A stretch of 64,000 nt of DNA from Multifurca ochricompacta (taxonomy: Eukaryota; Basidiomycota; Agaricomycetes; Russulales; Russulaceae). The translations under genes were made by a program, and so were the position numbers. Shown one piece after another: positions 23,428 through 36,059 of the stretch (position 1 is its first letter; each line of letters begins with the position of its first letter). The DNA lies in assembly GCA_022496185.1 (NCBI GenBank), contig WTXG01000005.1, positions 124,001 through 188,000 on the forward strand, written 5' to 3'. Below the pieces are notes generated by a model. The model saw only the letters and a program-made list of their open reading frames with translations, ran no database searches and was not told where the DNA came from.

Positions 23428-26400
23428 TCATGATCCATTCCCATCTCGCCGCACAAAGCTGAGGCTCCCAAATCGCGAGAAGCGACCCTTGAGGGATCCA
23501 CTCTTGCTCCCTATAAGAGATGTACCGCTGTTCGCAGCAGAGGGCCCAGCGGTCCCAGTGACGTTCACAAATGAGCCCTGAGGCGAGCCCACGGAGAGAG
23601 TGTCGCTCCGAGGCACGCTAGTATCGATGCCTTCGCCAGGGCCGGAAGAGACTGCGTTCATGCCATGCCGTGCAAGGTGTGCGATGTGCTTCTGTAGCCG
23701 TGTTGGCTGTGTCGCCGTCCCTGCAAGAGTAGCAACAGGAGATTGGGGAGGTGTTATGTGGGGCCCCGGCAAGTTGAGGGGAGGAATAGCGAAATGAGCG
23801 CGGGTGGTAGAGGCTGAGGAGCCAGAAGGAATGATCGAAGTGACATCTGTTAAGGATGGGGCATATGAAGCATCGGGTTGTCGCAGGGATGAATCGATCT
23901 CGCGTTCTGTAGGAAACTCAAAGGAAAGGCGCTGAATCTCCTCGTTGAAGTTCTTTCGGAAGAATTTCTCGAGCGTTTCGTGAAATGCGAGCATTTCTGG
24001 TGGACATAACTGTCCATGAAGTCGTAAACAACTCTCGATAATGCGGATCTGGTATTTATTTGGGTGTGACTCAGTTGATTCAGCGGTTTGGTCTGGCCTT
24101 AATTACGAACCTGTTGGTCGACTGCGTCGCGCAGCTTTTCAACAAACTCCGTTCGATCGGGATACCTCGTGACGTAGTCGGGCGCCAAAAATGACGTGCG
24201 GTAGCTCGCTATGCCCCCGCTTGCGGGGGCGTCAACCACATTGTTTAGTGCCATTGACAAGGGGTTTGTTGACACAATCTGTGCTGTTTTGGCTAGCATG
24301 GAGTACTTCAGGTTGAGTGCACTGAGTTCTTTGTTCTTCTGCTCAACCTCGAGAAGAGCGTTCTCAACCGGGGACATCTCAACGACTTCGACTGCAACGA
24401 CCTCCGATCGCCTCAGTACCGCAGGGAAGGACTCTTCGGTAGTGAAGTACGTCTTCTCCACCCAGGGATCTTCGTTCCTATCCCGGTCGACTTTTGCTAT
24501 GGTGCGAGAGGAGCTGAAATAGTTGATGGCGCTAGAAATCCCCCTGTTAACATCAAGGTCGGTCCCATGAATCTGCAACACTGACCAGTGCTCATAGTAG
24601 GTTCGGACAGCCACAGGGACGTCAGGATTGGTGAATATAGGCAAGTCCCGGTTGGGCTCCGAAGTGACTGCGCTGCACTGGATATACTGATCATTTCCAA
24701 AACGTATATCAACTGGCGGGTCTCCAAGCGTCCTGAGTAACTGCGCGCCAGTATGCTTAGCAAGCATGCGTTCACAAAACGCTCCGTATTTCTCCCACTC
24801 AAAACCGCGATACTGACGAGGGTCACTGGATTGAGCTATACTACAAAAAGTATGCTTCAAAACGTACTATGAATTGCTTGTTGCGGATAGCCACAGGAAA
24901 GTTTCCATAGAACGCAACGCGGAAGTAGTCAGGGTAGTAACGCTGATCTGTGATGATGTGCTCCAGCAACGCGGCCTGGTGTCGCATGATCTCTGCCAAA
25001 CGTCCGCTGTTCGAACCCATGTCATCAGTAACGCGAAAAGTTGGGATGTGTGTTTCTTACTAGTTGAAGGTTACCTCCGAATGTTGATAAGCAAGTTCTT
25101 TGCATATCTCGATTGCACTCTCCCATGCTTTTCCCTTGCCAAGGTAATCCAGTATAAGCAGGTGCAAAGTCTCTTTTCTGTGAAACTGGGACTGTTGAGG
25201 CAACCCAAGATCTTCCATAGGTTCAACAAACGAGTTCAGGTCCCATTCATGAAGATCTGCATGCAATTTCAAAGTGAGAGCCGCTTCAACATAGTTTTGA
25301 GATTGTAAATGCATCTGCGAGGGGGAACAGATCAGGGCGATGGGTGGAGAGAGGACAACACTCACATTGACAAGTTGATGCACATATTTGATATAGATCT
25401 CGTTACGACCAATCCGGCGAATGAAATTCATGAGGCGAAGCTGCGAGATGTGAGCACGAAACAAATAAACAAATAGAGGAATGCCATCGAACCGTAGCAA
25501 TGACACGATCATCAGAGAACTCTTCTCCCTCGGGAAGCGCGCGTACACTCAAGAGCATTTCAAGGAAGAGGTCGACTGAGTCGAGGAAATTCGAGACCCT
25601 CTCGCGCAAGTGCTCTTCAACGTTCGACGATTCGAATAGATGTCGGAGCTGGCTGATAAAGAACGCCCTCGAAAGGTCATCCGCCTTGCTATCAGACATG
25701 AACAGCGAGTCCAGCTTGCTAATCAGCTCGTGCTCGATGTCATCGAAGTGCTGATGCTCGTGGTACTGCGAAACAATCATGCTATAAAGAATCTGCACAG
25801 CAGTGCTTCGGAGTAGATCATGATGGCTGACGCAGAGATTGACGACATGGCTAACAAGGGAGCTCAGGGATTTTTGATAACCCTTCAAGAGAGGTGAGCC
25901 GCAACTTTGAGACGTCTACTGACAAGCCCTTACCCCGTATCTTGTGACAACCCCCGCCTGTTCAGACACCTCTTCGGGCCATCCAAGAGCGTCCCATAGT
26001 TGCTGAAGGATGGCGGCTCCTTCTCCCCGAATATCACCAGCCATTCTCCATACTGCCCGACGCCGCTGGGTGAGGTTGGGTCAATTACAAGCAATATGGA
26101 TAGGAGAACAAATGATACAACCTGTGGGCTGAATTCCTCAATGACCAGTTGATCTGAAGAAAGAAGCTTCAACAGCACTTGAAATGCCCCCCTCCACAAC
26201 TCTGTGTTGAATGCGAAGGTCGCATCGTCGGTGGGTATGAAACGCCTCTCAAGTAGAGCTGCTACAGCATCCATCATCTTGACCAGGACTCTATGCGCCA
26301 TGATATTCACGTTCAACCAATTCGTGGGCCAGGCTTCGTTGTCCAACATGGAATTCGCAACTCTGAAGAGTTGCAAGAGTAGTGAGGCGAAATTGTCACG

Positions 26401-29400
26401 GCCTTCAATCTCAAAGACTCCCTCGAAGAAGCTTAAGAGGTACTTTTTAGGGGACGAAAGAATGATAACCAACAGCACGATTGCGGTTTCCCCTTGCGCG
26501 GGGCTGAAGAGGATCTGCCCCTCTGCTTGATAAACACCGTTGAAGCCCTTTGGCACTCGGGGTAGTTGCGCAATCAGTGAGAATGGATATGATTCCGGGA
26601 ACGTGACAAGAGTTGTAGAAGGGGAAGTGGCGGGGGTTCTCTTCCGCTCGACGGCGTGGGCATTGGCAGTGCTTTGAAGCTCACGGTATGAGTCCAGAAG
26701 TCTATGAAAGCGGGTAAGGAGATACCTGTCACCAGAAAAAGGGAGACTTGCCTCGGTAACAGGGAAAGGAGATAGTCAACGTTGTCTTGTTCCTGACGGA
26801 GCGAGTTGCGGTCCGCTAGAATCTCGGGATCGACTAGCTTCTGCTGCAGCTTATCCAACATGAGAGCGATGATGGTGACACATAGTCGGATGCTTTCCAA
26901 CCACGACACTCTGGCAGCATCGATTGCATTTTCGTCGTCTCCTGGTTGTGTCATAGTATACTCATCAAAGCGCCCAAAGTAAGGTTTAATCCACATAACG
27001 ACGGCTTCCACTAACAGAGCGCGTGATTGTGCGTTGTCGAATAAGAAACCTTTCACAAGTTGGAGGAACATAACCAGCTTCCAAACAGCAAGTTTGCCCT
27101 TGGCTGAGGAGATGGTATTTGCGAATGCCGTGGCTATAGAGACGACCTCAACTGTTGAGAAGATCTGCGCCAACTCTGGAAGGATGGAAGTGAAACGTTG
27201 AAGTGCGATGGTCTGTGTGCCAATAATGGAAAGGGGGGATGTTGTCGTCATCACCTTGTTGACTTCGGATAGATGGGATCGCAAGTCGCGCCTAAACGTT
27301 GACTCGAGATGTTCGGCCGTTGCACCGCCTCCTACACTAGCCTCCCGTGTCTTTTGCAGTGCTCGGGATCTCACAATGAACTTGAAGATATAATGCCAAA
27401 CCTTGAAAGCAGCACGTAACGGTGAAGCAGTATCATTTCGTGTTGGGTCCGCCAACATCCGATTCATTGAATTGATTATATGCGAGGATGCGGATGCGCA
27501 GTTGAAGTGCTGCTGAATATAGATGTCCAATACGGGCTGGAAGTTACTGAACCGCCTGTCTTGTACGATACCGAGTACCGTTACCAGTGCGTTGAACACG
27601 AGATGATCCATTTCGCCAGCTTGGTTTATCGGAGACGCAAGAATAGCAAATAAGGAGTCAAAAATGTCCCGTAAAAACTTTACAATCTCAACTTCTCCGA
27701 CGAATGTGAACTTGACGAGCACTGCTGAAAGTAACTCCTTTTCGTCGATTTGGTGCCAGTTAAGTAGCCTTGATAAAACCGGATTCTGCGTGTGCCGCGT
27801 TGAGCACAAGGATGACCGGATGATCAGAGCGTCGCGTATCGGAGGGGCTATTCTTTGAAGCTCAGCAGGGATAGTGAGTTGGTCGGAACGCTGGCCAGAT
27901 AACAATAATGGCGTCGCTCCAAGGTACACATCCTGAGTGATCTGATTCAGTCGGTCCGCTCGATACAATACTAGTGTATGACTTCCATCCTCGAGGAATG
28001 CACGTCCGTCAGGGAACAGAGGCAAAAATGCGAAGGCAAAGGGCTTGTCCCCTGTCTCCCCTCCAAGGATCTTTGCTGTCCTATCCCTTGAACTGCGATA
28101 CCGGAAGGTGAAGAAGAGGTGCCACCGCGGTAGTTCATTCCAAGGCAGCGCGAGCTTGATTAACTCGCCAAACGTTGGCTGGCTATTTCGGAGAAAAACA
28201 AGCGAGTGGAACTGGGACACATTCGACTCGCCAGAACCTTGGGATATCACATTCTCCACAGTCTTCCCGAGAGTGTCCCGAACCTCGATTGTCACTTGAA
28301 TGTTGCTCGTCGTGAATGTCCCGGAGCCGCGCACGAACGGACTTACACTACGACGAGCAGAGTTGCTATGAGCAGATGGGAAGTCGCCACTCCACAGTTT
28401 GATATAGAGCTCATTGCGGTCCTCGCCAGGGAAGACCACATCGGGGAATCCGAGGCGCAGGGTGAGAGGCGCATCAAGGAGTAAAGACGAATTTTCCTTC
28501 ACTATGGTCTTTGCGTTGCCGTGGAAATCTTCATCGACACGGCTATCATATCGGCTCTGCCAGAGTTCAAGCTCTAACCTATGATCAGTCAAATGAAAAA
28601 AACATACCTCGGTGATTTCTCGAACTCTTTGCTATTGCTATTGATTATGTCCTGATGCAACATAGAGAAGGTAGCCTCGTTGACCGGGGTAAAGATAGGC
28701 ATGGCGTGCTCCTTCGTAGAAGAGACTTCAGCTGGATCCAAAATCACCCTATTTAGCTGGGACAGCTCCAAAACGGCACAACCGAATGGCCTGCGGAATG
28801 TCGCGCTGCCATCCGATGCCGCGGTGACAATAGGGAGGTTCGTACCAAGAGCGATCTCTGTTGGAGACGTGTTCCAACCTGAGGGGTTGGACCCACGCTG
28901 GCCATTGTCAATAGGAATACCACTGCTAGGGTTTGGGCCAATCTTCACAGAGCCATTGCGGACGATTCTGCACACAAGGAAAATTGTGCCTTGAATATCT
29001 GTCGGTGCCAGGTCAGTAAAAAGGGTGCGTATTCGCGCAGACGGGTCTCGGGCTAGCACGCCGTTGTGGTTCAAAACGACACAGAAATCCTCTGTCACGA
29101 AGCGAGCATCGCCTTTATTGTACAACGAAAAGTAGAGTTCAGCAGTTTCGCCCGGGGTACAAGGTGACGCCACGAAAGCGCGTAACTCAAGGTGACATGA
29201 AAGAATTTGGGCGATAACTCTCCTGAGGGTGTTTGAGAGCACGAGGTGCCAGCCAAAGAGGAAAACTTTAAGCGACCATATCTGGGAAGCTGAATGGGCA
29301 GGAGTAGGCACAGGAGACGTGGAAAATATGTCAAGACTTTGACGAGATTTTAGTGCTTTGGAGCCATCACTGGATCCGTCTGAGTAGGCGAGCGATGCTT

Positions 29401-30549
29401 GTAAGGCGTACATGCGTACTGCACTCATCCAATTGCGAGTGTCGATCTCTCCCTCTATGTCCACAGTGACTAATCCACCTCCGTTGGGATGCCGCACGAT
29501 GACGTCCAGATTTTGCACAATATTTCCGCTAACCAGACGGGCAACGCAATCACGTCTGAGGTTCGCCGTCTCCTCATTGCTTAGAGTTTGGGAGAGCAGC
29601 TGGCGGCGGCCCAGGTGCAGAGCCTCAATGTGCTCGCGTACCGTTTGGAAAAGCTGGTAATCTCGACGAGCAAGGTATTGGAACATTAGCATGTGCCATT
29701 CACGTAACGCCGAGGCTATTTCGTCAACGATGGGTTGCGCTGTACCTGATACGGTTTCGTCATTGGACTTTAGAGATGGTCGAGGAGGCAACGGCTTCAT
29801 GTTGTGGGACCCAGTCGGGGATAGAGAGCGGACGCTCGCAGGGTAAACGGGAAGGCCAGCTCTCGAAGAGTTGGCTTGATCGGGAGGGGGGCCAAGCTTA
29901 AAAGATTTACGCATTGCCGTTAAGTCTTCCTCTTCGTCTTCTCCGCGGGGACCAGGAGTCCTGGGCTTTGAACCGTCAGCACCTGCGTGACGGGTGCCAT
30001 TTTGGAAGGCTGCTGCAACGTCAGCAAGACTACCCTCGGCATCAGGCAATTCCTCTCGAATAAAAATGTGCGAGCCAGGAAATATGCCGATAAAGACTTG
30101 TTGAGGTTCTTCAAGCCTTGGGCCACGGGAGGACGACGGGTCCGAGGAAACGTTCCAAGACACAGGAGGGCGTCGAGTTGTACAGACGACATAGCTAGGA
30201 ATAGATCAGGGCAGTCCTTTGGTCTGGATGGGCAAATAGAAGAAACGCACCCCCTATACCAAACGCCCTCCGTCTCCTTGCCTCTTGGAGTATACTTCTC
30301 GAAAGCATAGACCTCGTCACCGACTTCTAAGGCAACCACGTCGCGATGTATGAAGGACTCTGCCGTAGACACTTCCGTAACTGTGGATAGCCGGGGTCGG
30401 CTGGATATACGGGTATCACGATGAGAAGGAGAGAGTGGATGTACGGCGTATCCATATATGATTGAGGGAAGTGGTTCCCAGACGCCGCCGCTGCCGCCGC
30501 CGCGCCCTGGGGTTGCGGGGCGACTTGGCGCAGTAGTTGGCATGGGCAT
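23428..30549 (-). CDS. DOCK-family Rho/Rac guanine nucleotide exchange factor
   Basis: Large DOCK (CZH) protein activating Rac/Cdc42-type GTPases at the plasma membrane, usually with ELMO. The N-terminus (start 30549) holds an SH3-like segment (VALEVGDEVYAFEKY, EGVWYRGCV). A C2/DHR-1 domain follows near 28600-27900 (NELYIKLWSGDF, HSLVFLRNSQPTFGE, FAFLPLF, GATPLLL), then a long helical region. The DHR-2 catalytic domain lies at about 24900-24100 (FEWEKYGAFCERML, VRTYYEHWSVLQIHG, KTYFTTEESFPAVLRRSEVV, VEMSPVENALLEVEQKNKEL). The last 190 residues are Ser/Thr/Pro-rich and end in basic GRFSRFGSLSFVRRD. The gene has about ten introns with large exons (28592-26574 is the longest). Around 2100 aa fits the family. 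The SH3 start suggests the DOCK1/2-like subgroup (DOCK-A), not the zizimin type. Confidence 0.9.
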
Positions 30550-31059
30550 CGAGGAGAGGGAGCCCCCAAGTATAACTTGAGACGGAGATAGGTGAAGAGA
30601 GGTGAATAAGGTGAGTTCAAGCTATAAGCTTGATGCTTGATAATTCGAGGGGTAATATCGGTTATATGCGCGTTGTGTGAATGTCCCTCGCACCTCCTCG
30701 CACTTTGGAACCACGAACCACACTCTCCTGAGACTAGAGGATCCTGGGATCCCTCTGTAAAGTTGCACCAAATTTTTAATAACTTTTAATTTTCTTTTCT
30801 TCTCACGAATGCATCATTTGGAAATTTTTAATTTAATAAATGAGACTCGGTGCGATCGGTCACTCATAAAAACCCAGACCCGCAATTCCGCGGTCATGGA
30901 TCGAATCAATGCTTCGCCTAAGCCTCAAGGCCCTCGCCGCGCCCACCTCTTATTATTTCTATCACGTGACATATCCGACGGACGCGCTTTGCGCTTTGCA
31001 CACCAACACCACCGGCACCACATACACCTGCATTAGGGCTCAGGGCGGCCACAGTCATA
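30550..31059. other. Divergent promoter region, DOCK / coiled-coil gene
   Basis: A 510-nt gap between divergent starts. It includes an AT-rich block at 30770-30840 and a TATCACGTGACATA element at about 30959-30972 containing the CACGTG palindrome. No gene was seen. Confidence 0.6.
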
Positions 31060-32926
31060 ATGACCTTGCCATCTCTAACAGATAACATTGGCCGCTTAAC
31101 AATTACAATGAAAAATGTCAAAGAAACTGCCTCTGTTATAAACAGATCATCCTCTTATAATCACTCTGGACTTTTTTCTCGATCAGTTCTTGCTACTCCC
31201 CTCGGTGATCTTATTCGTGACATCGACCCCTCCGAGCTCGGCCTCTTCACATTGGTACCTCAAACACAGCTTGCACCACCGCGCGATATTACACACGCTG
31301 GACCTCCTCCAGAAATTGCGCGAATTGAGGTCGTCAGTGCCACCCCACTCCGGAAGCACTCCGCTCAGCGGAAAGACGCGCCTATTCACTTCAAAGATCC
31401 GGAGCCCGAGGTTTTTGCCGAGGCTGCATTGAAATATATCGACCGCTAGTGAGAGCCCCTCTATTGCACAGGCTTTCAATTTTAAACACCATTGACAACC
31501 AGTGCGCATATACGACCCATGCCTCGCGTCCGCTCACAGGTGACAGAAATGCTGGAGTACTTGCACCAGTTGCGTGAGGGGATCCATTCACTCAGCGACA
31601 GCCTAAAAAATGTGAGCTAGTGCGGCTCCTCGTTCTGAATGTACTGACCGTTTGATCAAGATGGAAACATCACCGTCCACGTCAGATTCCCTATCTCCCA
31701 AGTCTCTTATAGCCAGGGAGGAGATGAGGCTTCATGACCTCCAGGCGAGAATCAGTCATCTCAAGAAACGAGTGCGTTCTCTGATCTAATCAAGTATTGT
31801 CGTAGGTAACCAGGAGTAGAAAGAGGCTCTGCAAAATAACCGCGTTGTCGCGTTCGCCCCAATGGAAACCAAACCCTCAGGTTCACCTGAGTTTCTGAAC
31901 TCGGCCGCGCCGGATCCGCAGGAAGATTCCTTTTGGACCACTCCTGGCGCCAGAAGGACACTTCAATTCAAGAACGAGTTACTCTCGACGAGATGTAGAC
32001 CTTGCCAATGTGACCTCGTCATTTTCGAGTCCAGTTGTATCTTTCAAACCTTCAGCGCTTCGTGTCCCACCCACGGGTTCGACCTTCCATAACGTGAAAG
32101 ACCCAACCGAGTGTATGGTGCCTGAACATTCCAGCACGTTGGAAAATACATTCGATCGTGTAACTGTGGCACACGATAACCAAATAGAGGACCACGAACA
32201 AGTTGGCGATTACACGAAAATTGTAGAGCACCACCCTGTTCAACCTTCGCCTCGATCTTTACCCGTGACCCTCAGTGAGCCAAACACACCCGTTAGAAAT
32301 ACAGAACGTCTCCACCCGTCTTCAACAGAGGACTTGGTCCTCAACCGCAATCTGTGAAGAAGGTCCGAATAACGAACGATGTGGAACGAATCGTTGTATG
32401 TCACGACAGAATTTGAACGTGCTTGTTCTTTCCTGATCTCAACACAGTCAAAAATATGGTCCACTGTGGGTGAATTGATCATGCCCGGAAACCCTTTCAC
32501 CATGTCGGGAAGTGACCGGTCCCGGCCACCGCGTGCAAAAGAAACGATGTACATCCTACTTGTCTTATATTCACTGATGCTGATTGGTTTTTGCTTAGTG
32601 CCCATCTGCATACCTTGGCCGCGCAGGATCCTATCCCTACTTCTCCCTCCACGTCCTCTCTATCAAGCGTAGCAGCGGTTTCTGCCCAATCTCCAACCAC
32701 CCAACAAATACTCACCGCGCATTTACTGCTCGCCCTCCTAGAGGCTGCGCCGCACTTCGCTCTCTCGCTAGCTAGAGTCAAGGAAATCCTAGGCGCCAAG
32801 GAGAGTATGGGGGTTACTGCTATCGGTAGTGGGGCTGCCATCCGCGTTCTTTATGGGTGTGTTGCAAAAAGGCTCATAAGGATTGATCGCGGAGGAGGGG
32901 AACAGACCGTCAGATTCGATGTTTAA
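31060..32926 (+). CDS. Coiled-coil protein of unknown function, frame problems
   Basis: First four exons are clear: 31060-31448, 31503-31611, 31661-31771 and 31820 onward, with introns of 48-54 nt in phase. They encode VFAEAALKYIDRY, EMLEYLHQLREGIHSLSDSL and EEMRLHDLQARISHLKKR, which look helical and coiled-coil. Two frame changes then occur without a normal intron: one near 31965-32000 (from EDSFWTTPGARRTLQF to DVDLANVTSSFSS) and one near 32335 (EDL to GPQPQSVKKVR). Later exons give SKIWSTVGELIMPGNPF and an Ala/Leu-rich C-terminus (TAHLLLALLEAAPHFALSLARVKEILG ... VLYGCVAKRLIRI) that could be a winged-helix-like fold. I do not recognise the family; a chromosome or kinetochore role would be a guess. 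The stop is at 32926. Confidence 0.6.
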
Positions 32927-33146
32927 CAGCTGTGAAAATAGTGTACTGCTCTTAATACCTCAGCCTCAGATATCCACATTCGCTGTCGTTGTGCCATTGG
33001 TCGTTGGCCTTGTTCGCCTCTCATCTTAGTGTGACCAGCGGGTCACGCCAATTGCTCTTGAGAGCGGCTCTCGACTCAAGAGTCAGCCAGGAGGTCAGAT
33101 ATTGTTGACTTTCTTCTTTGCACCTCCATCAACGGAGATTGTTACC

Positions 33147-34963
33147 ATGATTATTGGAAAACTAATACAGTCACTTACGGTACTCGTCATCTACCCTCAC
33201 GACCATCCTGACATCGCGTTTAACGAGTGCCTTACTCAAAACTACCTTGGAACATATGGCACCCAAAGTGTGTTCGTCCCACCCGAATCCTGTGCCAACT
33301 CCTTTGCGCCAACAGCCGATGTTCCCGTCATAAACGTCCACTCTGATGCTCAGCTCGTATGGGTGGAGCGAGCGGCATTGGAACAACACCTAACAGATTA
33401 CCCCTTCTCATCCCAGTCCCTCGAATTGTATCTGGGTCCCATCTCCAGCGCCTACTCAAGCAGTTACAGTTTCAATGAAAATAGCCAAAAACATCTCTCA
33501 GACCCTGTTGGGAAGCACATTCTCCATCATACTTCTACTTCTGCCCTTCTCGCCCTCTCTCCCGCGCGTATTAAAGAGTTGTCTTTCACACTCCCACCGA
33601 CTTGGCGCGTATATGTTCTCCCTTCGGCTCCATTCCCCTTCCTGCCTGTTCCAGAGCCAGCCATCGCGCGCGTGCGTGATATCCTTTCCTCTCTCAAATT
33701 TGATCCAGAAGTAGCGAGGATCATATCCGACATTTCTCTCCCTCAAATCCGGAATGACATACGCTTCCTCACGGGCGAGGATGGTAAATCTGGGATAGAG
33801 AGTCGGCATTCATTCTCCTCGGATGCGAAGGTCGCGGCGGAATGGTTGAAGGTTCGGTTCGAGGAGACCGGTGCACGTTGCGAGTTGCGAGCCTTCCTCA
33901 CAGGTTTTGCACCGAACGTTGTTTGGTATGTCGTTCCTCTTTTTGGCGCACCTCGTTTGTAACTAACACGCGGCGATGTGTCCGTGCACATAGCCGCTAC
34001 CCATCGACAGAGAACACTACCGAGACTGTCCTTATCAGCGCGCACTATGACAGTCGAGGCTCGTTTGGTAGTACACGGGCACCAGGTGGTAACGATGACG
34101 GTTCTGGGACAACTGGCCTCTTGGCCATCGCGCGTACAATAAAACGCCAAGGGGTAACCTTCCGTTCGAATGTCGAACTTGTCGCATTTGCTGGTGAGGA
34201 ACAGGGGCTGTTGGTTCCCGATACTATGCGGTGCGTGTTTGGCTACACGTATATGCCATAACCATAATTCTACTGCAGAGGAACTGCGCAACGAGACAAA
34301 AACTTGACCTTGATGGTGCAAGCAGATATGATCGCATATCATGAACCAGGGGAGCCGCCGCAGCTCGGTCTCCCTGCCATGTGTGTCTTATCCTGTGTAT
34401 GGTCCAAGTGCTTGTGCTGAACTCCACGGTCAATAGCATTGGTACAGCTGAAGTGACGCAGCTCGTTGCGAATATATCTGCCATCTACAGCCCTGAGCTC
34501 GTTGTCGGGTTTACTCCGGTCCGTTCCCCCACTTCTTTTTGTTTGCACCTGAGCCAAGTTGACCCGGGTGCTACAGGCATGCTGCAGTGATCATCAGGCA
34601 AGTCCCACTCCCCCTATATTTCATTCCCAGACCAACCAAATGCTGATTTATCACTCTCATGACCAGTCTTTCCACCACCAGGGATTCCCCGCCACACAAG
34701 TATTTGAACGCGCCGGACCGATCGCCGATCCAATGTATCACAATAGCGGTGCGAGCATGTTTGCCTCAGATCCGAAACAACTTTTTCTTAGTACGCGCAT
34801 CATGACAGGTGATATCAGCGAACGCACTGGGTATGACTTTGAGCAACTTAAAAGCATCGCAAAGGTTCAGGTAAGACGATGTGTATTCGATGGCAAGGGG
34901 TGTTGGCTAATCAAGCACCAGTTCGCCACCTTACTTCACGTTGCTGGATTCGATTTATCATGA
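33147..34963 (+). CDS. M28-family zinc aminopeptidase, frame break
   Basis: Peptidase M28 metallo-exopeptidase with two zinc ions, vacuolar or secretory by family. Exons are 33147-33925, 33994 to about 34226, 34281-34380, 34437-34518, 34577-34597, 34667-34748, 34809 onward. Metal ligands are visible in order: His in SAHYDSRGS, Asp in GGNDDGSGT, Glu-Glu in FAGEEQGL, Asp in VQADMIAYH and His in MYHNSGD. After EEQGL (about 34210) the frame shifts by one base: GSRYYA continues in the next frame, where relatives have EEQGLYGSRYYA. This is either a one-base deletion or a sequence error. The N-terminus MIIGKLIQSLTVLVI is hydrophobic and may be a signal or anchor. Exon 5 is a 21-nt microexon (ACCSDHQ) followed by a GC-AG intron (34598-34666). 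Confidence 0.85.
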
Positions 34964-35909
34964 ATGTCTTGTCCTGACATCGCTGAAAGGGAATCTCGGG
35001 GAGATTGTGGCTCTTTATTGATATTTGTCATGTGTCGGCATTCAGACACAGCAAATATAATGTGACCTAGCATACATCTATACGACACCCCACCTTTCGG
35101 GTAGATTAGGCACTTAGCACGCACACATAGGTTCTGTGATACAAAGTATGACTTGACATCCAAATGCAATGCTGTCGCGACTGGACGCTAAGGGTAGTGC
35201 GGCATGACGCACTGCAAGAGCCTAAGAGGCCAAGGGCCTTTTCTGCATAATGACAAAGGGTTGATGAAGACCACCACAATCATAGGCAAGCACTGAACGC
35301 CACCCGCCTTCCCACCCCTTCCCTCACCCGTACTCCACTAAGCTAACATCTGTCAACCAATATCACTTCGATGTTCGACGCGAGCCTCTCAAAGTGTTTG
35401 TCAAGCATGGCTGAGGTCACATAAGGAAGTAGAAGTACCGCCGCATAACCAAGAAGAGATTGGTGGCGGAGTCACTGTTCGCGTGTGCTGCTGGTACACG
35501 GAAACGGATGTCAACGGCATACCAACCTTTTTTTTTTTGGGAAGGAAAATGGCTCGTCAAGATGGTCTGGGATTCCGCTAAGGTTTTACGAGTTTCTGCG
35601 CGGAGGTTGATCCGTTGTTGTGAGATAGATTACTGGCTGAAAAATGCGTGGCGAGGTACTCCGGGAGATGTCCAAAATAGGGGACAGAGTGCTCGTCGGC
35701 AGCTTCTTGACATACCCTCGAGGAAAGGACGGTGAAGCGAAGATCGGAGAAGACGAAGAAGTTGATCAGTATTAGTATCCGCCACGTTGAGATGGCTGCT
35801 ACTCGGGAGGGACACGACGACGAAGGTGACGAGGTGCGTGCAGAACAGTATGATGATGGAGCCAGGTCGGCGGCTCAATCGGCGAGGTAACCAGTCGGTA
35901 CGAGGGAAA

Positions 35910-35940
<31 letters not shown>

Positions 35941-36059
35941 AAGAGCCATGAGCCATAGCCGAAGTAGAAGAGGTTGCAGTATATTACATAATATAATATC
36001 CTCTTGACCCCCCCCCCCCTTAAACACGACTTGACCTTGACGAATTGAAGTGGCGCGCT
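34964..36059. other. 1.1-kb intergenic region
   Basis: No gene is supported. A minus-strand frame at 35956-35630 begins MAHGSFLLLLLLLLLLFPRTD, which resembles a signal peptide, but the Leu run is made by the AGGAGC repeat at 35909-35941 and the rest has no family features. A poly-C run lies at 36008-36019 just upstream of LSM2. Confidence 0.5.
35909..35941. repeat. (AGGAGC)n hexanucleotide repeat
   Basis: Five near-perfect copies of AGGAGC. In other frames it codes for poly-Leu or Ala-Pro repeats. Confidence 0.9.

Noticed and set aside
35630..35956. Minus-strand frame beginning MAHGSFLLLLLLLLLLF, signal-peptide-like
   Set aside because: The Leu run is the AGGAGC repeat read in one frame; the rest has no recognised features and stops without a neighbouring exon.
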